Assembly (NCBI RefSeq): GCF_024295805.1
Contig: NZ_JANCLX010000044.1
Coordinates: 20,750 to 65,950, forward strand
From: Streptomyces cucumeris
GTDB lineage: Bacteria; Actinomycetota; Actinomycetes; Streptomycetales; Streptomycetaceae
Reading direction: 5' to 3'
Length of the DNA: 45,201 nucleotides
Each line of letters begins with the position of its first letter. Position 1 is the first letter of the stretch. Below the pieces are notes generated by a model, which saw nothing but the letters and a program-made list of their open reading frames with translations, did no database searches and was not told where the DNA came from. A program made the position numbers and the translations under genes. This document shows positions 7,903-16,601 of this stretch, in pieces.

Positions 7903-9444
7903 GTGGCGCACGAGATCGATCCGTCCTTCCTCGCGCTGCCGCTGCGGGCGCTCGCGGATGCGGCGCTGGCGCGGGCCCGCGCGCTCGGGGCTGAGCATGC
8001 CGACTTCCGGTTCGAGCGGGTGCGGAGTGCCGCGTGGCGGTTGCGGGATGCCAGGCCCGCGGGGGCGTCGGACACCACCGACGTGGGGTACGCGGTGCGG
8101 GTGGTGCACGGCGGGGCCTGGGGGTTCGCCTCCGGGGTGGATCTGACCATGGACGCCGCCGCGCGGGTCGCCTCGCGGGCCGTGGAGATGGCCAAGCTGT
8201 CGGCCCGGGTGATCCAGGCGGCCGGGTCCGATGAGCGGGTGGAGCTGGCCGATGAGCCGGTGCACGCCGACCGGACCTGGGTCTCGTCCTACGAGGTCAA
8301 CCCCTTCGACGTGGCGGACGCGGAGAAGACCGCGCTGCTGGCGGAGTGGAGTGAGCGGCTGCTGGCGGCCGAGGGGGTCGCGCACGCGGACGCGAATCTG
8401 CTGACCGTCCAGGACAACAAGTTCTACGCGGACACCGCGGGCACCACGACCACCCAGCAGCGGGTACGCCTGCATCCGCAGCTCACCGCGTTCGCGGTGG
8501 ATCCGCAGACCGGGGAGTTCGACTCGATGCGCACCACCGCCCCGCCGGTGGGACGCGGCTGGGAGTACCTGACCGGTACCGGGGCCGGGGCCGGGGTGTG
8601 GGACTGGGACGCGGAGCTGGCGGAGATGCCGGAGCTGCTGGCCGAGAAGATGCGGGCGCCGTCGGTGGAGGCCGGGTCGTACGACCTGGTGATCGATCCG
8701 TCCAATCTGTGGCTGACCATCCACGAGTCGATCGGCCATGCCACCGAGCTGGACCGGGCGCTGGGGTACGAGGCGGCGTACGCGGGGACCTCGTTCGCCA
8801 CCTTCGACCAGTTGGGCAAGCTGGCCTACGGCTCGGACATCATGAACGTCACCGGTGACCGGACGGCCGAGCACGGGCTGGCCACGACCGGTTACGACGA
8901 CGAGGGCGTGGCCGCGCAGTCCTGGGACCTGGTCAAGGACGGCACGCTCGTGGGGTATCAGATGGACCGCCGGATCGCCCGGCTGACCGGGTTCGAGCGG
9001 TCCAACGGCTGTGCGTACGCCGATTCGCCGAGCCATGTTCCGGTGCAGCGGATGGCCAATGTGTCGCTGCAGCCGGCGGCCGAGGGCGGTCCGTCGACGG
9101 GGGATCTGATCGGCGGTGTCGAGAACGGCCTCTACCTGGTCGGCGACCGCTCCTGGTCGATCGATATGCAGCGGTACAACTTCCAGTTCACGGCGCAGCG
9201 GGCGTACCGCATCCGCAACGGGGCACTGGCGGGGCAGGTGCGTGACTTCGCCTACCAGGCCACCACCACGGACTTCTGGGGGTCGATGGCGGCCGTCGGC
9301 GGACCGCAGACCTATGTGCTGCACGGCGCGTTCAACTGCGGCAAGGCGCAGCCGGGGCAGGTCGCGGCGGTGTCGCACGGCTGTCCTTCCGCGCTGTTCC
9401 GCGGCGTGAACATCCTCAACACCACCCAGGAGGCCGGGCGATGA
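7903..9444 (+). CDS. tldD: TldD-type metalloprotease subunit
   Basis: About 513 residues of the TldD/PmbA (U62/modulator of gyrase) family. TldD supplies the active site of the TldD-TldE heterodimer, a cytoplasmic zinc protease that trims unfolded peptides; in other bacteria it matures microcin B17 and degrades CcdA. The HExxxH zinc motif is intact as HESIGH at residues ~274-279, and the C-terminal region with SHGCP is family-typical. I chose GTG at 7903, giving MAHEIDPSFLALP, because GAAGGGGAG sits just upstream; the open frame continues to 7810 but the added residues are not family-like. It overlaps tldE by 4 bp (ATGA). No RiPP precursor was seen nearby, so a housekeeping role is most likely. 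Confidence 0.95.
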   Translation: MAHEIDPSFLALPLRALADAALARARALGAEHADFRFERVRSAAWRLRDARPAGASDTTDVGYAVRVVHGGAWGFASGVDLTMDAAARVASRAVEMAKLSARVIQAAGSDERVELADEPVHADRTWVSSYEVNPFDVADAEKTALLAEWSERLLAAEGVAHADANLLTVQDNKFYADTAGTTTTQQRVRLHPQLTAFAVDPQTGEFDSMRTTAPPVGRGWEYLTGTGAGAGVWDWDAELAEMPELLAEKMRAPSVEAGSYDLVIDPSNLWLTIHESIGHATELDRALGYEAAYAGTSFATFDQLGKLAYGSDIMNVTGDRTAEHGLATTGYDDEGVAAQSWDLVKDGTLVGYQMDRRIARLTGFERSNGCAYADSPSHVPVQRMANVSLQPAAEGGPSTGDLIGGVENGLYLVGDRSWSIDMQRYNFQFTAQRAYRIRNGALAGQVRDFAYQATTTDFWGSMAAVGGPQTYVLHGAFNCGKAQPGQVAAVSHGCPSALFRGVNILNTTQEAGR

Positions 9445-10862
9445 CCGCGTCGTACAAGCCGCACGAGATCGTCGAACGCGCCCTGGAGCTGTCCCGCGCG
9501 GACGGCTGTGTGGTGATCGCGGACGAGAAGTCCACGGCCCATCTGCGCTGGGCGGGCAACGCGCTGACGACCAACGGTGTCACCCGCGGCCGTTCGCTGA
9601 CCGTGGTGGCCACCGTGGACGGCGCGCAGGGCACCGCCTCGGGGGTGGTGTCCCGGTCCGCGGTCACCGCGGATGAGCTGGAGCCGCTGGTCCGGGCGGC
9701 CGAGGCGGCGGCCCGGGAGGCGGGTCCGGCCGAGGACGCGCGGCCGCTGGTCGGCCGGGACGCGTCGCTGCCGGACTCCCCCGGGTTCACCGACTCCCCC
9801 GCCGAGACCTCCTCCGCGGTGTTCACGGCCTTCGCGCCCGCCCTCGGCGACTCCTTCGCCCGGGCCCGCGCGGGCGGCCGGGAGCTGTACGGCTTCGCCC
9901 ACCACGAGGTCGTCTCGACCTATCTGGGCACCTCCACGGGGCTGCGGCTGCGCCATGACCAGCCGACCGGCACCCTGGAGATCAACGCCAAGTCCCCGGC
10001 CGCGGACGGCGGCGGACCGCGGTCGGCGTGGGCCGGGCGCGCCACGCGTGACTTCGGGGACGTGGACCCGGCCGCGATCGACGCCGAGCTGGCCGGGCGG
10101 CTGGCCTGGGCGGAGCGGCGGGTGGAGCTTCCGGCCGGCCGCTACGAGACGCTGCTGCCCCCGTCCGCCGTGGCGGACCTGCTGATCTACCAGATGTGGT
10201 CGTCGGTGGCGCGGGACGCGGCGGAGGGCCGTACGGTCTTCAGCCGTCCCGGCGGCGGGACCCGGGTCGGGGAGAAGCTGTCCGCGCTGCCGATGGCGCT
10301 GCGCAGCGATCCGCGGGCACCGGGTCTGGAGGCGGCGCCGTTCGTGATCGCGCACTCCTCGGGGGACGACGCATCGGTCTTCGACAACGGGCTGGCGCTC
10401 ACGGCCACCGACTGGCTGCGCGAGGGGGTGCTGAACCAGCTCCTCACCACCCGGCACTCGGCCGCGCTCACCGGGCTGCCCGTCGCCCCGGCGGTCGACA
10501 ACCTGATCCTGGAGGCGGGCGGCACCCGGTCGCTGGAGGAGATGGTGGCGGCCACCGGCGGCCAGGGCCCGGCCCTGCTGCTGACCTGCCTGTGGTACAT
10601 CCGTGAGGTGGATCCGGCCACCCTGCTGCTGACCGGGCTCACCCGGGACGGGGTCTACCTGGTCGAGGACGGCGAGGTGGTCGGTGAGGTGAACAACTTC
10701 CGGTTCAACGAGTCGCCGGTGGGCCTGCTCTCCCGGGCCACCGAGGCGGGCCGTACCGAGCGCACACTGCCGCGTGAGTGGGGCGACTGGTTCACCCGGG
10801 CCGCGATGCCCGCGCTGCGGATCCCGGACTTCAACATGAGCTCCGTCAGCAAGGGGGTATGA
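9441..10862 (+). CDS. tldE: TldE/PmbA-type subunit of the TldD-TldE protease
   Basis: A 473-residue partner of TldD. It shares the overall two-domain fold (an N-terminal RWAGNALTTNGVTRGRSLTVV region and a C-terminal beta-rich domain) but lacks the HExxxH motif, as TldE proteins do; it shapes the substrate groove rather than binding zinc. AGGAGG precedes the ATG within the end of tldD, and the ATGA overlap ensures equal expression. The C-terminal LTRDGVYLVEDGEVVGEVNNFRF is typical. The stop is 57 bp before tyrS, and no terminator was recognised between them, so read-through is possible. Confidence 0.94.
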   Translation: MTASYKPHEIVERALELSRADGCVVIADEKSTAHLRWAGNALTTNGVTRGRSLTVVATVDGAQGTASGVVSRSAVTADELEPLVRAAEAAAREAGPAEDARPLVGRDASLPDSPGFTDSPAETSSAVFTAFAPALGDSFARARAGGRELYGFAHHEVVSTYLGTSTGLRLRHDQPTGTLEINAKSPAADGGGPRSAWAGRATRDFGDVDPAAIDAELAGRLAWAERRVELPAGRYETLLPPSAVADLLIYQMWSSVARDAAEGRTVFSRPGGGTRVGEKLSALPMALRSDPRAPGLEAAPFVIAHSSGDDASVFDNGLALTATDWLREGVLNQLLTTRHSAALTGLPVAPAVDNLILEAGGTRSLEEMVAATGGQGPALLLTCLWYIREVDPATLLLTGLTRDGVYLVEDGEVVGEVNNFRFNESPVGLLSRATEAGRTERTLPREWGDWFTRAAMPALRIPDFNMSSVSKGV

Positions 10863-10919
10863 CCGGCCGAATAGACTGGTCCCGCCCATCCGTCCACCCA
10901 TGAGTCACTCAGGAACCCC

Positions 10920-12338
10920 ATGACACGCCTCGGCGAATCCGTCGCCCGCGCCACCGAGCTCCTCAGCCAGGACCTCTCCTCCGACAGCACCGTCGAGCGG
11001 CTGCTCGGCGAGACGGGCTCGCGGCGCTATCTGGATCTGACGGACCTGTCGCCCGAGGACCAGGCGGAGCTGATCGCCTCCCGCACGGTCGAGGTGCTGC
11101 CGGGCGTGTCCGAGCTGGCCGGGCGCATCGAGCGGCGGCGCGGCGAGGGCCGGGGTCTGGGGATCAAGCTGGGCATCGACCCGACCGCGGCCGATGTGCA
11201 CCTCGGTCATGTCGTGCCGATGATCATCCTCAGCCGCTTCCAGCGGATGGGCCATGACGTCACCCTGCTGATCGGTGACTTCACGGCCAAGATCGGGGAC
11301 CCGTCGGGCCGTACGGCGGAGCGTCCGCCGCTGACCGACGAGGACATCGCGCGGAACCTGGCGGGCTACCAGGAGCAGGTCCGGCCGTTCTTCGACTTCG
11401 AGAAGGTCAGCTTCCGGCAGAACAGCGAGTGGCTGGCGCCGTTCACGTTCCCGGAGCTGCTGACGCTGCTCTCCCAGGTGCCGGTCTCCCAGCTTCTCCA
11501 GCGCGAGGACTTCCGCAACCGGCTGGCCGCGGGCTCCGGGCTGACCATGTCCGAGCTGCTGTACCCCATCGCCCAGGGTCTGGACTCGGTGGCGCTGGAG
11601 TGCGACGTCGAGCTCGGCGGCGCCGACCAGCTGCTCAACCTGCAGATGGGGCGCAAGCTGATGGAGCTGCGCGGGCAGACCCCGCAGCTCGTCGTCACCA
11701 TGCCGCTGATCGAGGGCACCGACGGCACCGGCGCGAAGATGTCCAAGTCCAAGGGCAACTACGTGCCGCTCACCGCGACCGCCGACGATGTCTTCGGCAA
11801 GATCATGTCGATTCCGGACCGGCTGATGAAGCCGTACCTGGAGGCGTGGACGGAGTGGACGGACGCGGAGATCGCCGCCGCGACCGCCCGGGTGGAGGAC
11901 CGTTCGCTGCACCCGATGGACCTGAAGAAGGTCCTGGCGGGCGAGGTCGTCGCGGCGCTGTACGGCATCGAGGCGGCCATGAAGGCCCGCGCGGGCTTCA
12001 TCGCCCAGTTCTCGAAGAAGACCTTCGCCGACCTGGGCGCCCTGCCGGTGGTCGACGCCGCCGAGCACGGCTCGGAGACGGTGGCGACCGTGCTGAGCAA
12101 GGTGCTGGAGTTCCAGCCCAGCGCCTCGGCCGCCCGCCGGGTCGCCAAGCAGAACGGGCTGCGGCTGGTGGTGGAGACCGAGGGCGGCCAGGAGTCGGTG
12201 GTGCTGCCCGAGGCCCAGGCGGTACGGCCGCTGGCCGAGGTGGTCGCGGAGACCCTGGCGGAGGCGGGGCTGACCGGGTCCTCCGGGGCCGTCTACCTCA
12301 AGGCCGGGCGGAAGATCGCCCACATTCAGGGGCTGTAG
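10920..12338 (+). CDS. tyrS: Tyrosyl-tRNA synthetase
   Basis: A 472-residue class I aminoacyl-tRNA synthetase charging tRNA-Tyr. The HIGH motif appears as HLGH at residues 94-97 and the KMSKS loop as KMSKSKGN at 273-280. The acceptor-binding core includes LLIGDFTAKIGDPSGR and the substrate-binding GGADQLLNLQMGRKL. The C-terminal ~65 residues form an S4-like RNA-binding domain (LPEAQAVRPLAEVVAETL...GAVYLKAGRKIAHIQGL). The ~45-residue N-terminal extension puts it in the longer bacterial type. AGGAA lies 5 bases before the ATG. No T-box-like leader was seen in the 57 bp upstream. A very strong terminator follows. Confidence 0.97.
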   Translation: MTRLGESVARATELLSQDLSSDSTVERLLGETGSRRYLDLTDLSPEDQAELIASRTVEVLPGVSELAGRIERRRGEGRGLGIKLGIDPTAADVHLGHVVPMIILSRFQRMGHDVTLLIGDFTAKIGDPSGRTAERPPLTDEDIARNLAGYQEQVRPFFDFEKVSFRQNSEWLAPFTFPELLTLLSQVPVSQLLQREDFRNRLAAGSGLTMSELLYPIAQGLDSVALECDVELGGADQLLNLQMGRKLMELRGQTPQLVVTMPLIEGTDGTGAKMSKSKGNYVPLTATADDVFGKIMSIPDRLMKPYLEAWTEWTDAEIAAATARVEDRSLHPMDLKKVLAGEVVAALYGIEAAMKARAGFIAQFSKKTFADLGALPVVDAAEHGSETVATVLSKVLEFQPSASAARRVAKQNGLRLVVETEGGQESVVLPEAQAVRPLAEVVAETLAEAGLTGSSGAVYLKAGRKIAHIQGL

Positions 12339-12395
12339 GGCCTCCGGGCCCAGTCCCCGGGCCCCAGTAGCTCCGGCGTCGAGCGAGACGACGAA

Positions 12396-12436
12396 GCGGC
12401 GGCCGGTGCGCATCCACCATGCGCGCCGGCCGCCGC
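12396..12436 (+). terminator. Strong hairpin terminator after tyrS
   Basis: An 18-bp stem (12396-12413 with 12419-12436) has a 5-base loop CCACC and one G-T mismatch. It begins 58 bp after the tyrS stop and contains no U-tract, as usual for Streptomyces. Being symmetric, it may also stop transcription from the minus-strand gene at 12465. Confidence 0.85.
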
Positions 12437-12464
12437 CGCGTAAGGCGGGCCGGGCCGGTCGGTG

Positions 12465-12745
12465 CTAAGCCCGCTCCCGTTTACCGCCGTGGCGGATGGT
12501 CTGCCACAGCGGCGTGCCGAGGGCGACGATGACCACCGCCCCGGCCAGTTGGAGCAGATGCCGGATCCAGTCGAAGCCTCCGGTATGTCTGACCCCGATC
12601 CACCCGGCCACCGCGTTGCCCACGATGGCCCCGAGAATGCCGTAGAGACAGGTCAGCCACAGTGGGATGTCCTGTTCCCCGGCAGGATCGCCCTGGCAAT
12701 CACACCAAGAATGATTCCCACGACGATCGCCCACAGCCAGTTCAT
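12465..12745 (-). pseudogene. GlsB/YeaQ/YmgE-family membrane protein, frameshifted
   Basis: From the ATG at 12745 (AGGAGG 4 bases upstream) the frame reads MNWLWAIVVGIILGVIARAI, the exact start of a GlsB/YeaQ/YmgE transglycosylase-associated membrane protein, but ends early at NRTSHCG. Adding one base in the G run at about 12677-12680 joins it to EQDIPLWLTCLYGILGAIVG and on through a second and third hydrophobic segment to a normal stop at 12465. So a single-base deletion, real or a sequencing error, breaks a gene that would encode ~93 residues with three membrane helices. The family is linked to general stress. All other features look intact, which favours a recent change or an error. Confidence 0.86.
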
Positions 12746-12797
12746 GTCGCCTCCTGACGCGGTGGGGGTGCGCATTTCCCTCCAGTGTTCGACCGTT

Positions 12798-12847
12798 TCG
12801 GTTACGGCGCACGTCGGAGCGTCGGGTCCATGTCATGGCGTAACCGA
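12798..12847. promoter_or_regulatory. Inverted repeat TCGGTTACG / CGTAACCGA
   Basis: Two perfect 9-bp arms (12798-12806 and 12839-12847) are separated by 32 bp, in the region between the divergent GlsB-type and DUF3099 genes. A third partial copy, CGTAAC, occurs near 12898. Arms this far apart fit a dimeric regulator or two half sites; no regulator is suggested by the context. Confidence 0.4.
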
Positions 12848-12956
12848 GTGGCCACCCATCGGGGTGCCCCGGTCTCGAGTCCGGCGGCTGCGCGGCGTAA
12901 CGTGGGATACGTCCCGGAGCGGGGTGGCCCGCTCCTCGAGCAGGTGGTGGAACGTG

Positions 12957-13361
12957 ATGCGGAAGCACGGCGACGCGGAAGTCTTCCGGATCACCGGTGC
13001 CCGGCAGGGGCTGGCCGACGATGTGCGCGGCCGACAGCGGCGCTATGTGATCTCGATGTCCGTGCGCACCGTCTCCGTCGTACTGGCCGCGGTGCTGTGG
13101 AACGTGGAGCGCCATGTGGCCATCGTGGCGCTGGTGTTGGGCGTGCTGCTGCCGTACATCGCGGTGGTCATCGCCAACGCGGGCCGGGAGAACGCCCCTT
13201 CGCTGCCCACCACGTACCTCCCGCCGCCGCAGCGGCCCATGCTGGTCTCCGCCCCGCACCACGAAGAGCCGCACCACGGGCCGTCGGACGGCTCGCAGGC
13301 GGAATCCGCCGCGGAAGACATCGGACATACCAGCGAGGATGGACGCGGGGGACACGGCTGA
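12957..13361 (+). CDS. DUF3099 family membrane protein
   Basis: A 134-residue protein starting MRKHGDAEVFRITGARQGLA. The region VRGRQRRYVISMSVRTVSVV followed by two hydrophobic segments (about residues 37-55 and 60-80, ending PYIAVVIANAGRE) is the DUF3099 signature, widely found in actinobacteria as an inner-membrane protein of unknown role. The C-terminal ~50 residues are Pro/His/Ser-rich and probably disordered in the cytoplasm. ATG at 12957 is preceded immediately by an in-frame GTG, so the start may be three bases earlier. The frame is open further upstream but the composition there is not protein-like. Confidence 0.85.
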   Translation: MRKHGDAEVFRITGARQGLADDVRGRQRRYVISMSVRTVSVVLAAVLWNVERHVAIVALVLGVLLPYIAVVIANAGRENAPSLPTTYLPPPQRPMLVSAPHHEEPHHGPSDGSQAESAAEDIGHTSEDGRGGHG

Positions 13362-13554
13362 CCTGCCGCGTTTCCATATACTCAGGAAAACCTCAGATCA
13401 ATCGCGCAGTTCCGGTGCACCGCGCCCCATCCCTCGTGACATACTGCGTACGCGCTCCGCATCCCCCGTCGGAGCGACGGACCGACGCCGGGCGGCTCCC
13501 CCCGTGGCTGCCCGGCGTCGCCATGTCCGGGGCGGTTTCCGTAGAGTCTGCGGT

Positions 13555-13791
13555 GTGAACACCCGCGAGACCCCCGCCGAAGACGATGCCGTGATCTGCT
13601 CCGCCAAGGGCTGCCGCGCCCCGGCGGTCTGGGTGCTGGCCTGGAACAATCCGAAGATCCACACTCCTGAGCGGCGCAAGACCTGGCTGGCCTGCGAGGA
13701 GCACCGGGAGCACCTCTCGCAGTTCCTCGGGGTGCGGGGGTTCCTCAAGGACGTGGTGACGCTCGAGGAGTGGTCGGCCGCCGAACGCTGA
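13555..13791 (+). CDS. Small conserved Cys/His-containing protein
   Basis: A 78-residue protein beginning (GTG start) MNTRETPAEDDAVICSAKGC. CSAKGC and a later CEEHREHL could together hold a zinc ion, giving a small treble-clef or ribbon-like fold. The middle has AVWVLAWNNPKIHTPERRKTW. Small proteins like this are conserved in Streptomyces, sometimes under misleading names; no function is established. The GTG is chosen because the coding-type composition starts there and upstream residues are not conserved-looking. It converges with moaA, with a hairpin between them. Confidence 0.75.
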   Translation: MNTRETPAEDDAVICSAKGCRAPAVWVLAWNNPKIHTPERRKTWLACEEHREHLSQFLGVRGFLKDVVTLEEWSAAER

Positions 13792-13826
13792 TCCGGGCGG
13801 GCGGCCGACCACGAACGGGGCCGGCG

Positions 13827-13849
13827 GATCGGCGGATCAGCCGCCGATC
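13827..13849. terminator. Hairpin between convergent small ORF and moaA
   Basis: GATCGGCGG (13827-13835) and CCGCCGATC (13841-13849) form a perfect 9-bp stem with a 5-base loop. The right arm overlaps the last codons of moaA, so it may terminate transcription from both sides. Confidence 0.65.
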
Positions 13850-14826
13850 GCCGACATCGGACGGTCCGGCTGGAGGAACGACGGGTCGTCCAGTCCGGAC
13901 CCCGCCTTCTTCCCCCACATCGCCACCCGCCAGAGCCGGGCGATCTCCTCGTCCGGGGCGCCGGACCGCAGCGCGCCGCGCAGATCGGACTCCTCGCGGG
14001 CGAACAGACAGGTGCGCACCTGTCCGTCGGCGGTCAGCCGGGTGCGGTCGCAGGCGCGGCAGAACGGGCGGGTGACGGAGGCGATGACGCCGACGCGGGC
14101 GGGTCCGCCGTCGACGAGCCAGCGCTCGGCGGGTGCCGAGCCGCGCTCCCCGTCCTCCTCGGGGGTGAGGGTGAAGCGGGTGCGCAGACTGGTCAGGATG
14201 TCCCCGGCGGTGATCATGCCGTCGCGCTTCCAGCCGTGCTGGGCATCCAGCGGCATCTGCTCGATGAAGCGCAGTTCGTAGGCGTTCTCCAGGGCCCAGG
14301 CGAGCAGCTCGGGGGCCTCGTCCTCGTTGAGGCCGGGCATCAGCACCGTGTTGACCTTGACCGGGGTGAGCCCGGCGGCGCGGGCCGCCTCCAGACCCCG
14401 CAGGACGTCACCGTGGCGCTTGCGCCGGGTCAGCGCCTGGAAGACCTCCGGGCGCAGGGTGTCCAGGGAGACATTGACCCGGTCGAGACCCGCGTCGCGC
14501 AGCGCCTCCGCGGTGCGCTCCAGGCCGACGCCATTGGTGGTCAGCGACATCTGCGGGCGCGAGGTGAGCGCGGCGCAGCGTTCGACGATGGAGACCAGGC
14601 CGGGCCGCAGCAGTGGCTCGCCCCCGGTGAAGCGGACCTCGGTGACACCGAGGTCGGTCACCGCGATCCCGATCAGCCGGACGATCTCGTCATCGGTGAG
14701 CAGATCGGGTTTGGCGAGCCACTGGAGGCCCTCTTCCGGCATGCAGTAGGTGCAGCGCAGATTGCATCGGTCGGTCAGGGAGACACGCAGGTCCGTGGCA
14801 ACGCGACCGTAGGTGTCGATCAGCAT
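13837..14826 (-). CDS. moaA: GTP 3',8-cyclase, molybdenum cofactor synthesis
   Basis: A ~329-residue radical SAM enzyme that, with MoaC, makes cyclic pyranopterin monophosphate, the first step to molybdopterin. The N-terminal cluster motif CNLRCTYC (C-x3-C-x2-C) binds the SAM-cleaving 4Fe-4S cluster; FTGGEPLLRPG is the GGE motif; the second cluster ligands are CRACDRTRLTADGQVRTC near the C-terminus. The chain ends in SAIGG, the essential double-glycine tail. I prefer the ATG at 14826 because GGAGGGG lies about 8 bases upstream; an ATG at 14850 would add 8 residues. No other moa genes are present in the window. A Moco riboswitch was not seen upstream. Confidence 0.95.
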   Translation of the reverse strand: MLIDTYGRVATDLRVSLTDRCNLRCTYCMPEEGLQWLAKPDLLTDDEIVRLIGIAVTDLGVTEVRFTGGEPLLRPGLVSIVERCAALTSRPQMSLTTNGVGLERTAEALRDAGLDRVNVSLDTLRPEVFQALTRRKRHGDVLRGLEAARAAGLTPVKVNTVLMPGLNEDEAPELLAWALENAYELRFIEQMPLDAQHGWKRDGMITAGDILTSLRTRFTLTPEEDGERGSAPAERWLVDGGPARVGVIASVTRPFCRACDRTRLTADGQVRTCLFAREESDLRGALRSGAPDEEIARLWRVAMWGKKAGSGLDDPSFLQPDRPMSAIGG

Positions 14827-14923
14827 GGCGGCGGCCCCTCCAGTTCGCATGCATGATGTGCGCTACGTCAATTGTCCCGCAGCGTACGCCACAGCTGTGA
14901 CGATCGGATTTCCTCAGGAACCT

Positions 14924-14937
14924 CACGGGATCCCGTG
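14924..14937. promoter_or_regulatory. Perfect 14-bp palindrome CACGGGATCCCGTG
   Basis: Found in the 125-150 bp between the actP stop and the moaA start (both minus strand). With no loop it is a candidate operator for a dimeric regulator of moaA rather than a terminator. No family could be assigned. Confidence 0.4.
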
Positions 14938-14948
14938 GATCCGTGGAG

Positions 14949-14964
14949 GGGCCGCTTCCGGCCC
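14949..14964 (-). terminator. Short hairpin after the acetate symporter
   Basis: GGGCCG and CGGCCC form a 6-bp stem with loop CTTC, 11 bp after the stop of the symporter gene. Modest strength; it could end the DUF485-symporter transcript. Confidence 0.45.
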
Positions 14965-14975
14965 GGTCGGACCGG

Positions 14976-16601
14976 TCAGTGGGCTCCGTATCCGGTGAGG
15001 GAGCGGACCTCCAGTTCCGCGTACTTCTCGGGGTCCGGTTGCTCCTTGGAGACCATCGTGCCCAGCCAGCCGAGCAGGAAGCCCAGCGGGATGGAGATCA
15101 GCCCCGGGTTCTCCAGCGGGAACCAGTGGAAGTCGACATCCGGGAACATCGAGGTCTCCTTGCCCGAGACCACCGGCGAGAACAGCACCAGGAAGACCGA
15201 CGACACCAGCCCGCCGTAGATCGACCACAAGGCGCCCTGGGTGGTGAACCGCTTCCAGAACAGGCTGTAGAGGATCGTGGGGAGGTTGGCGGAGGCGGCG
15301 ACCGCGAAGGCGAGGGCCACCAGTCCGGCCACGTTGAGATCTCGGGCGAAGACCCCGAGGACCACGGCGACCGTGCCGATGCCGACCGTGGCCCAGCGGG
15401 CGGCGGAGATCTCCTCCTTCTGCGATGCCTGGCCCTTGCGGATGACATTGGCATACAGATCGTGCGCGAAGGACGACGAGGAGGCCAGGGTGAGCCCGGC
15501 GACCACGGCGAGGATGGTCGCGAACGCCACCGCCGAGATCACCGCCAGCAGGATCGCCCCACCGGTGGAATCCGCGCCACCACCGATCTCCTCCGCCAGC
15601 AGCGGAGCCGCGGTATTGCCCGCCTTGTTCGAAGCGATGATGTCATCACGGTTCAGCAGAGCCGCGGCACCGAAACCCAGCGCGATCGTCATCAGATAGA
15701 AGCCACCGATGATGCCGATCGCCCAGTTCACCGACTTCCGCGCCGCCTTCGCCGTGGGCACCGTGTAGAAGCGGATCAGGATATGCGGCAGCCCCGCGGT
15801 CCCCAGCACCAGCGCGATACCCAGAGAGATGAAGTCCAGCTTGGACGTCGCGTTGACCCCGTACTTCTGCCCCGGCTCCAGGAACTCCTTGCCCAGACCA
15901 CTGTTCTTCGCCGCCTCCCCCAGCAGGTCGGAGACATTGAAGTTGAACTTCAGCAGCACCAGGAACGTGATCAGCAACGTGCCCGCGATCAGCAGGACGG
16001 CCTTGACCATCTGCACCCAGGTGGTCCCCTTCATCCCCCCGATCGAGACATAGAGGATCATCACCACCCCCACCAGGACCACGATCAGGATCTTCCCGGC
16101 CTCACTGGTGATCCCCAGCAGCAGCGAGACCAGCACCCCCGCACCGGCCATCTGCGCCAGCAGATAGAAGATCGACACCACGATCGTGGAAACACCCGCG
16201 GCCGTACGCACCGGACGCTGGCGCATCCGGTAGGCCAGGACATCGCCCATGGTGTAGCGGCCGGAGTTGCGCAGCGGCTCGGCGACCAGCAGCAGGGCCA
16301 CCAGCCAGGCGACGAGGAAGCCGATGGAGTACAGGAAGCCGTCGTAGCCGGCCAGGGCGATGGCTCCGGCGATACCCAGGAAGGACGCCGCGGACATGTA
16401 GTCCCCGGAGATCGCCAGACCGTTCTGGAAACCGGAGAACTGCCGTCCCCCGGCATAGAAGTCGTTGGCGTCCTTGGTCTGGCGGCCCGCCCACACCGTG
16501 ATGGCCAGCGTGGCCAGGACGAAGACGGTGAACAGAGTGATGATCAGAGGCCGGTTGTCCGAGGTGCTCTCAACCGCCAGCAGGTGACCCGCGGTGCTCA
16601 T
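14976..16601 (-). CDS. actP: Cation:acetate symporter, sodium:solute symporter family
   Basis: A 541-residue membrane protein of the SSS family, with about 13 hydrophobic segments. Features typical of ActP/MctC include DFYAGGRQFSGFQNGLAISGDYMSAASFLG in the first helices (split here only for length, about residues 45-75), the GGMKGTTWVQM loop and the GTAGLPHILIRFYTV segment. ActP-type carriers take up acetate, and MctC also propionate and pyruvate, with a cation. The ATG overlaps the stop of the DUF485 gene by 4 bp, the usual yjcH-actP arrangement. A Crp-type palindrome upstream of the operon suggests cAMP-Crp control. Exact substrate is inferred from family and gene order. Confidence 0.9.
   Translation of the reverse strand: MSTAGHLLAVESTSDNRPLIITLFTVFVLATLAITVWAGRQTKDANDFYAGGRQFSGFQNGLAISGDYMSAASFLGIAGAIALAGYDGFLYSIGFLVAWLVALLLVAEPLRNSGRYTMGDVLAYRMRQRPVRTAAGVSTIVVSIFYLLAQMAGAGVLVSLLLGITSEAGKILIVVLVGVVMILYVSIGGMKGTTWVQMVKAVLLIAGTLLITFLVLLKFNFNVSDLLGEAAKNSGLGKEFLEPGQKYGVNATSKLDFISLGIALVLGTAGLPHILIRFYTVPTAKAARKSVNWAIGIIGGFYLMTIALGFGAAALLNRDDIIASNKAGNTAAPLLAEEIGGGADSTGGAILLAVISAVAFATILAVVAGLTLASSSSFAHDLYANVIRKGQASQKEEISAARWATVGIGTVAVVLGVFARDLNVAGLVALAFAVAASANLPTILYSLFWKRFTTQGALWSIYGGLVSSVFLVLFSPVVSGKETSMFPDVDFHWFPLENPGLISIPLGFLLGWLGTMVSKEQPDPEKYAELEVRSLTGYGAH

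Noticed and set aside
7903..10862. tldD-tldE as part of a RiPP (microcin-like) maturation cluster
   Set aside because: No precursor peptide, cyclase, transporter or immunity gene lies next to them; they are most likely housekeeping.
10863..10919. T-box or other riboswitch before tyrS
   Set aside because: Only 57 bp are available and no specifier-loop or T-box sequence is present.
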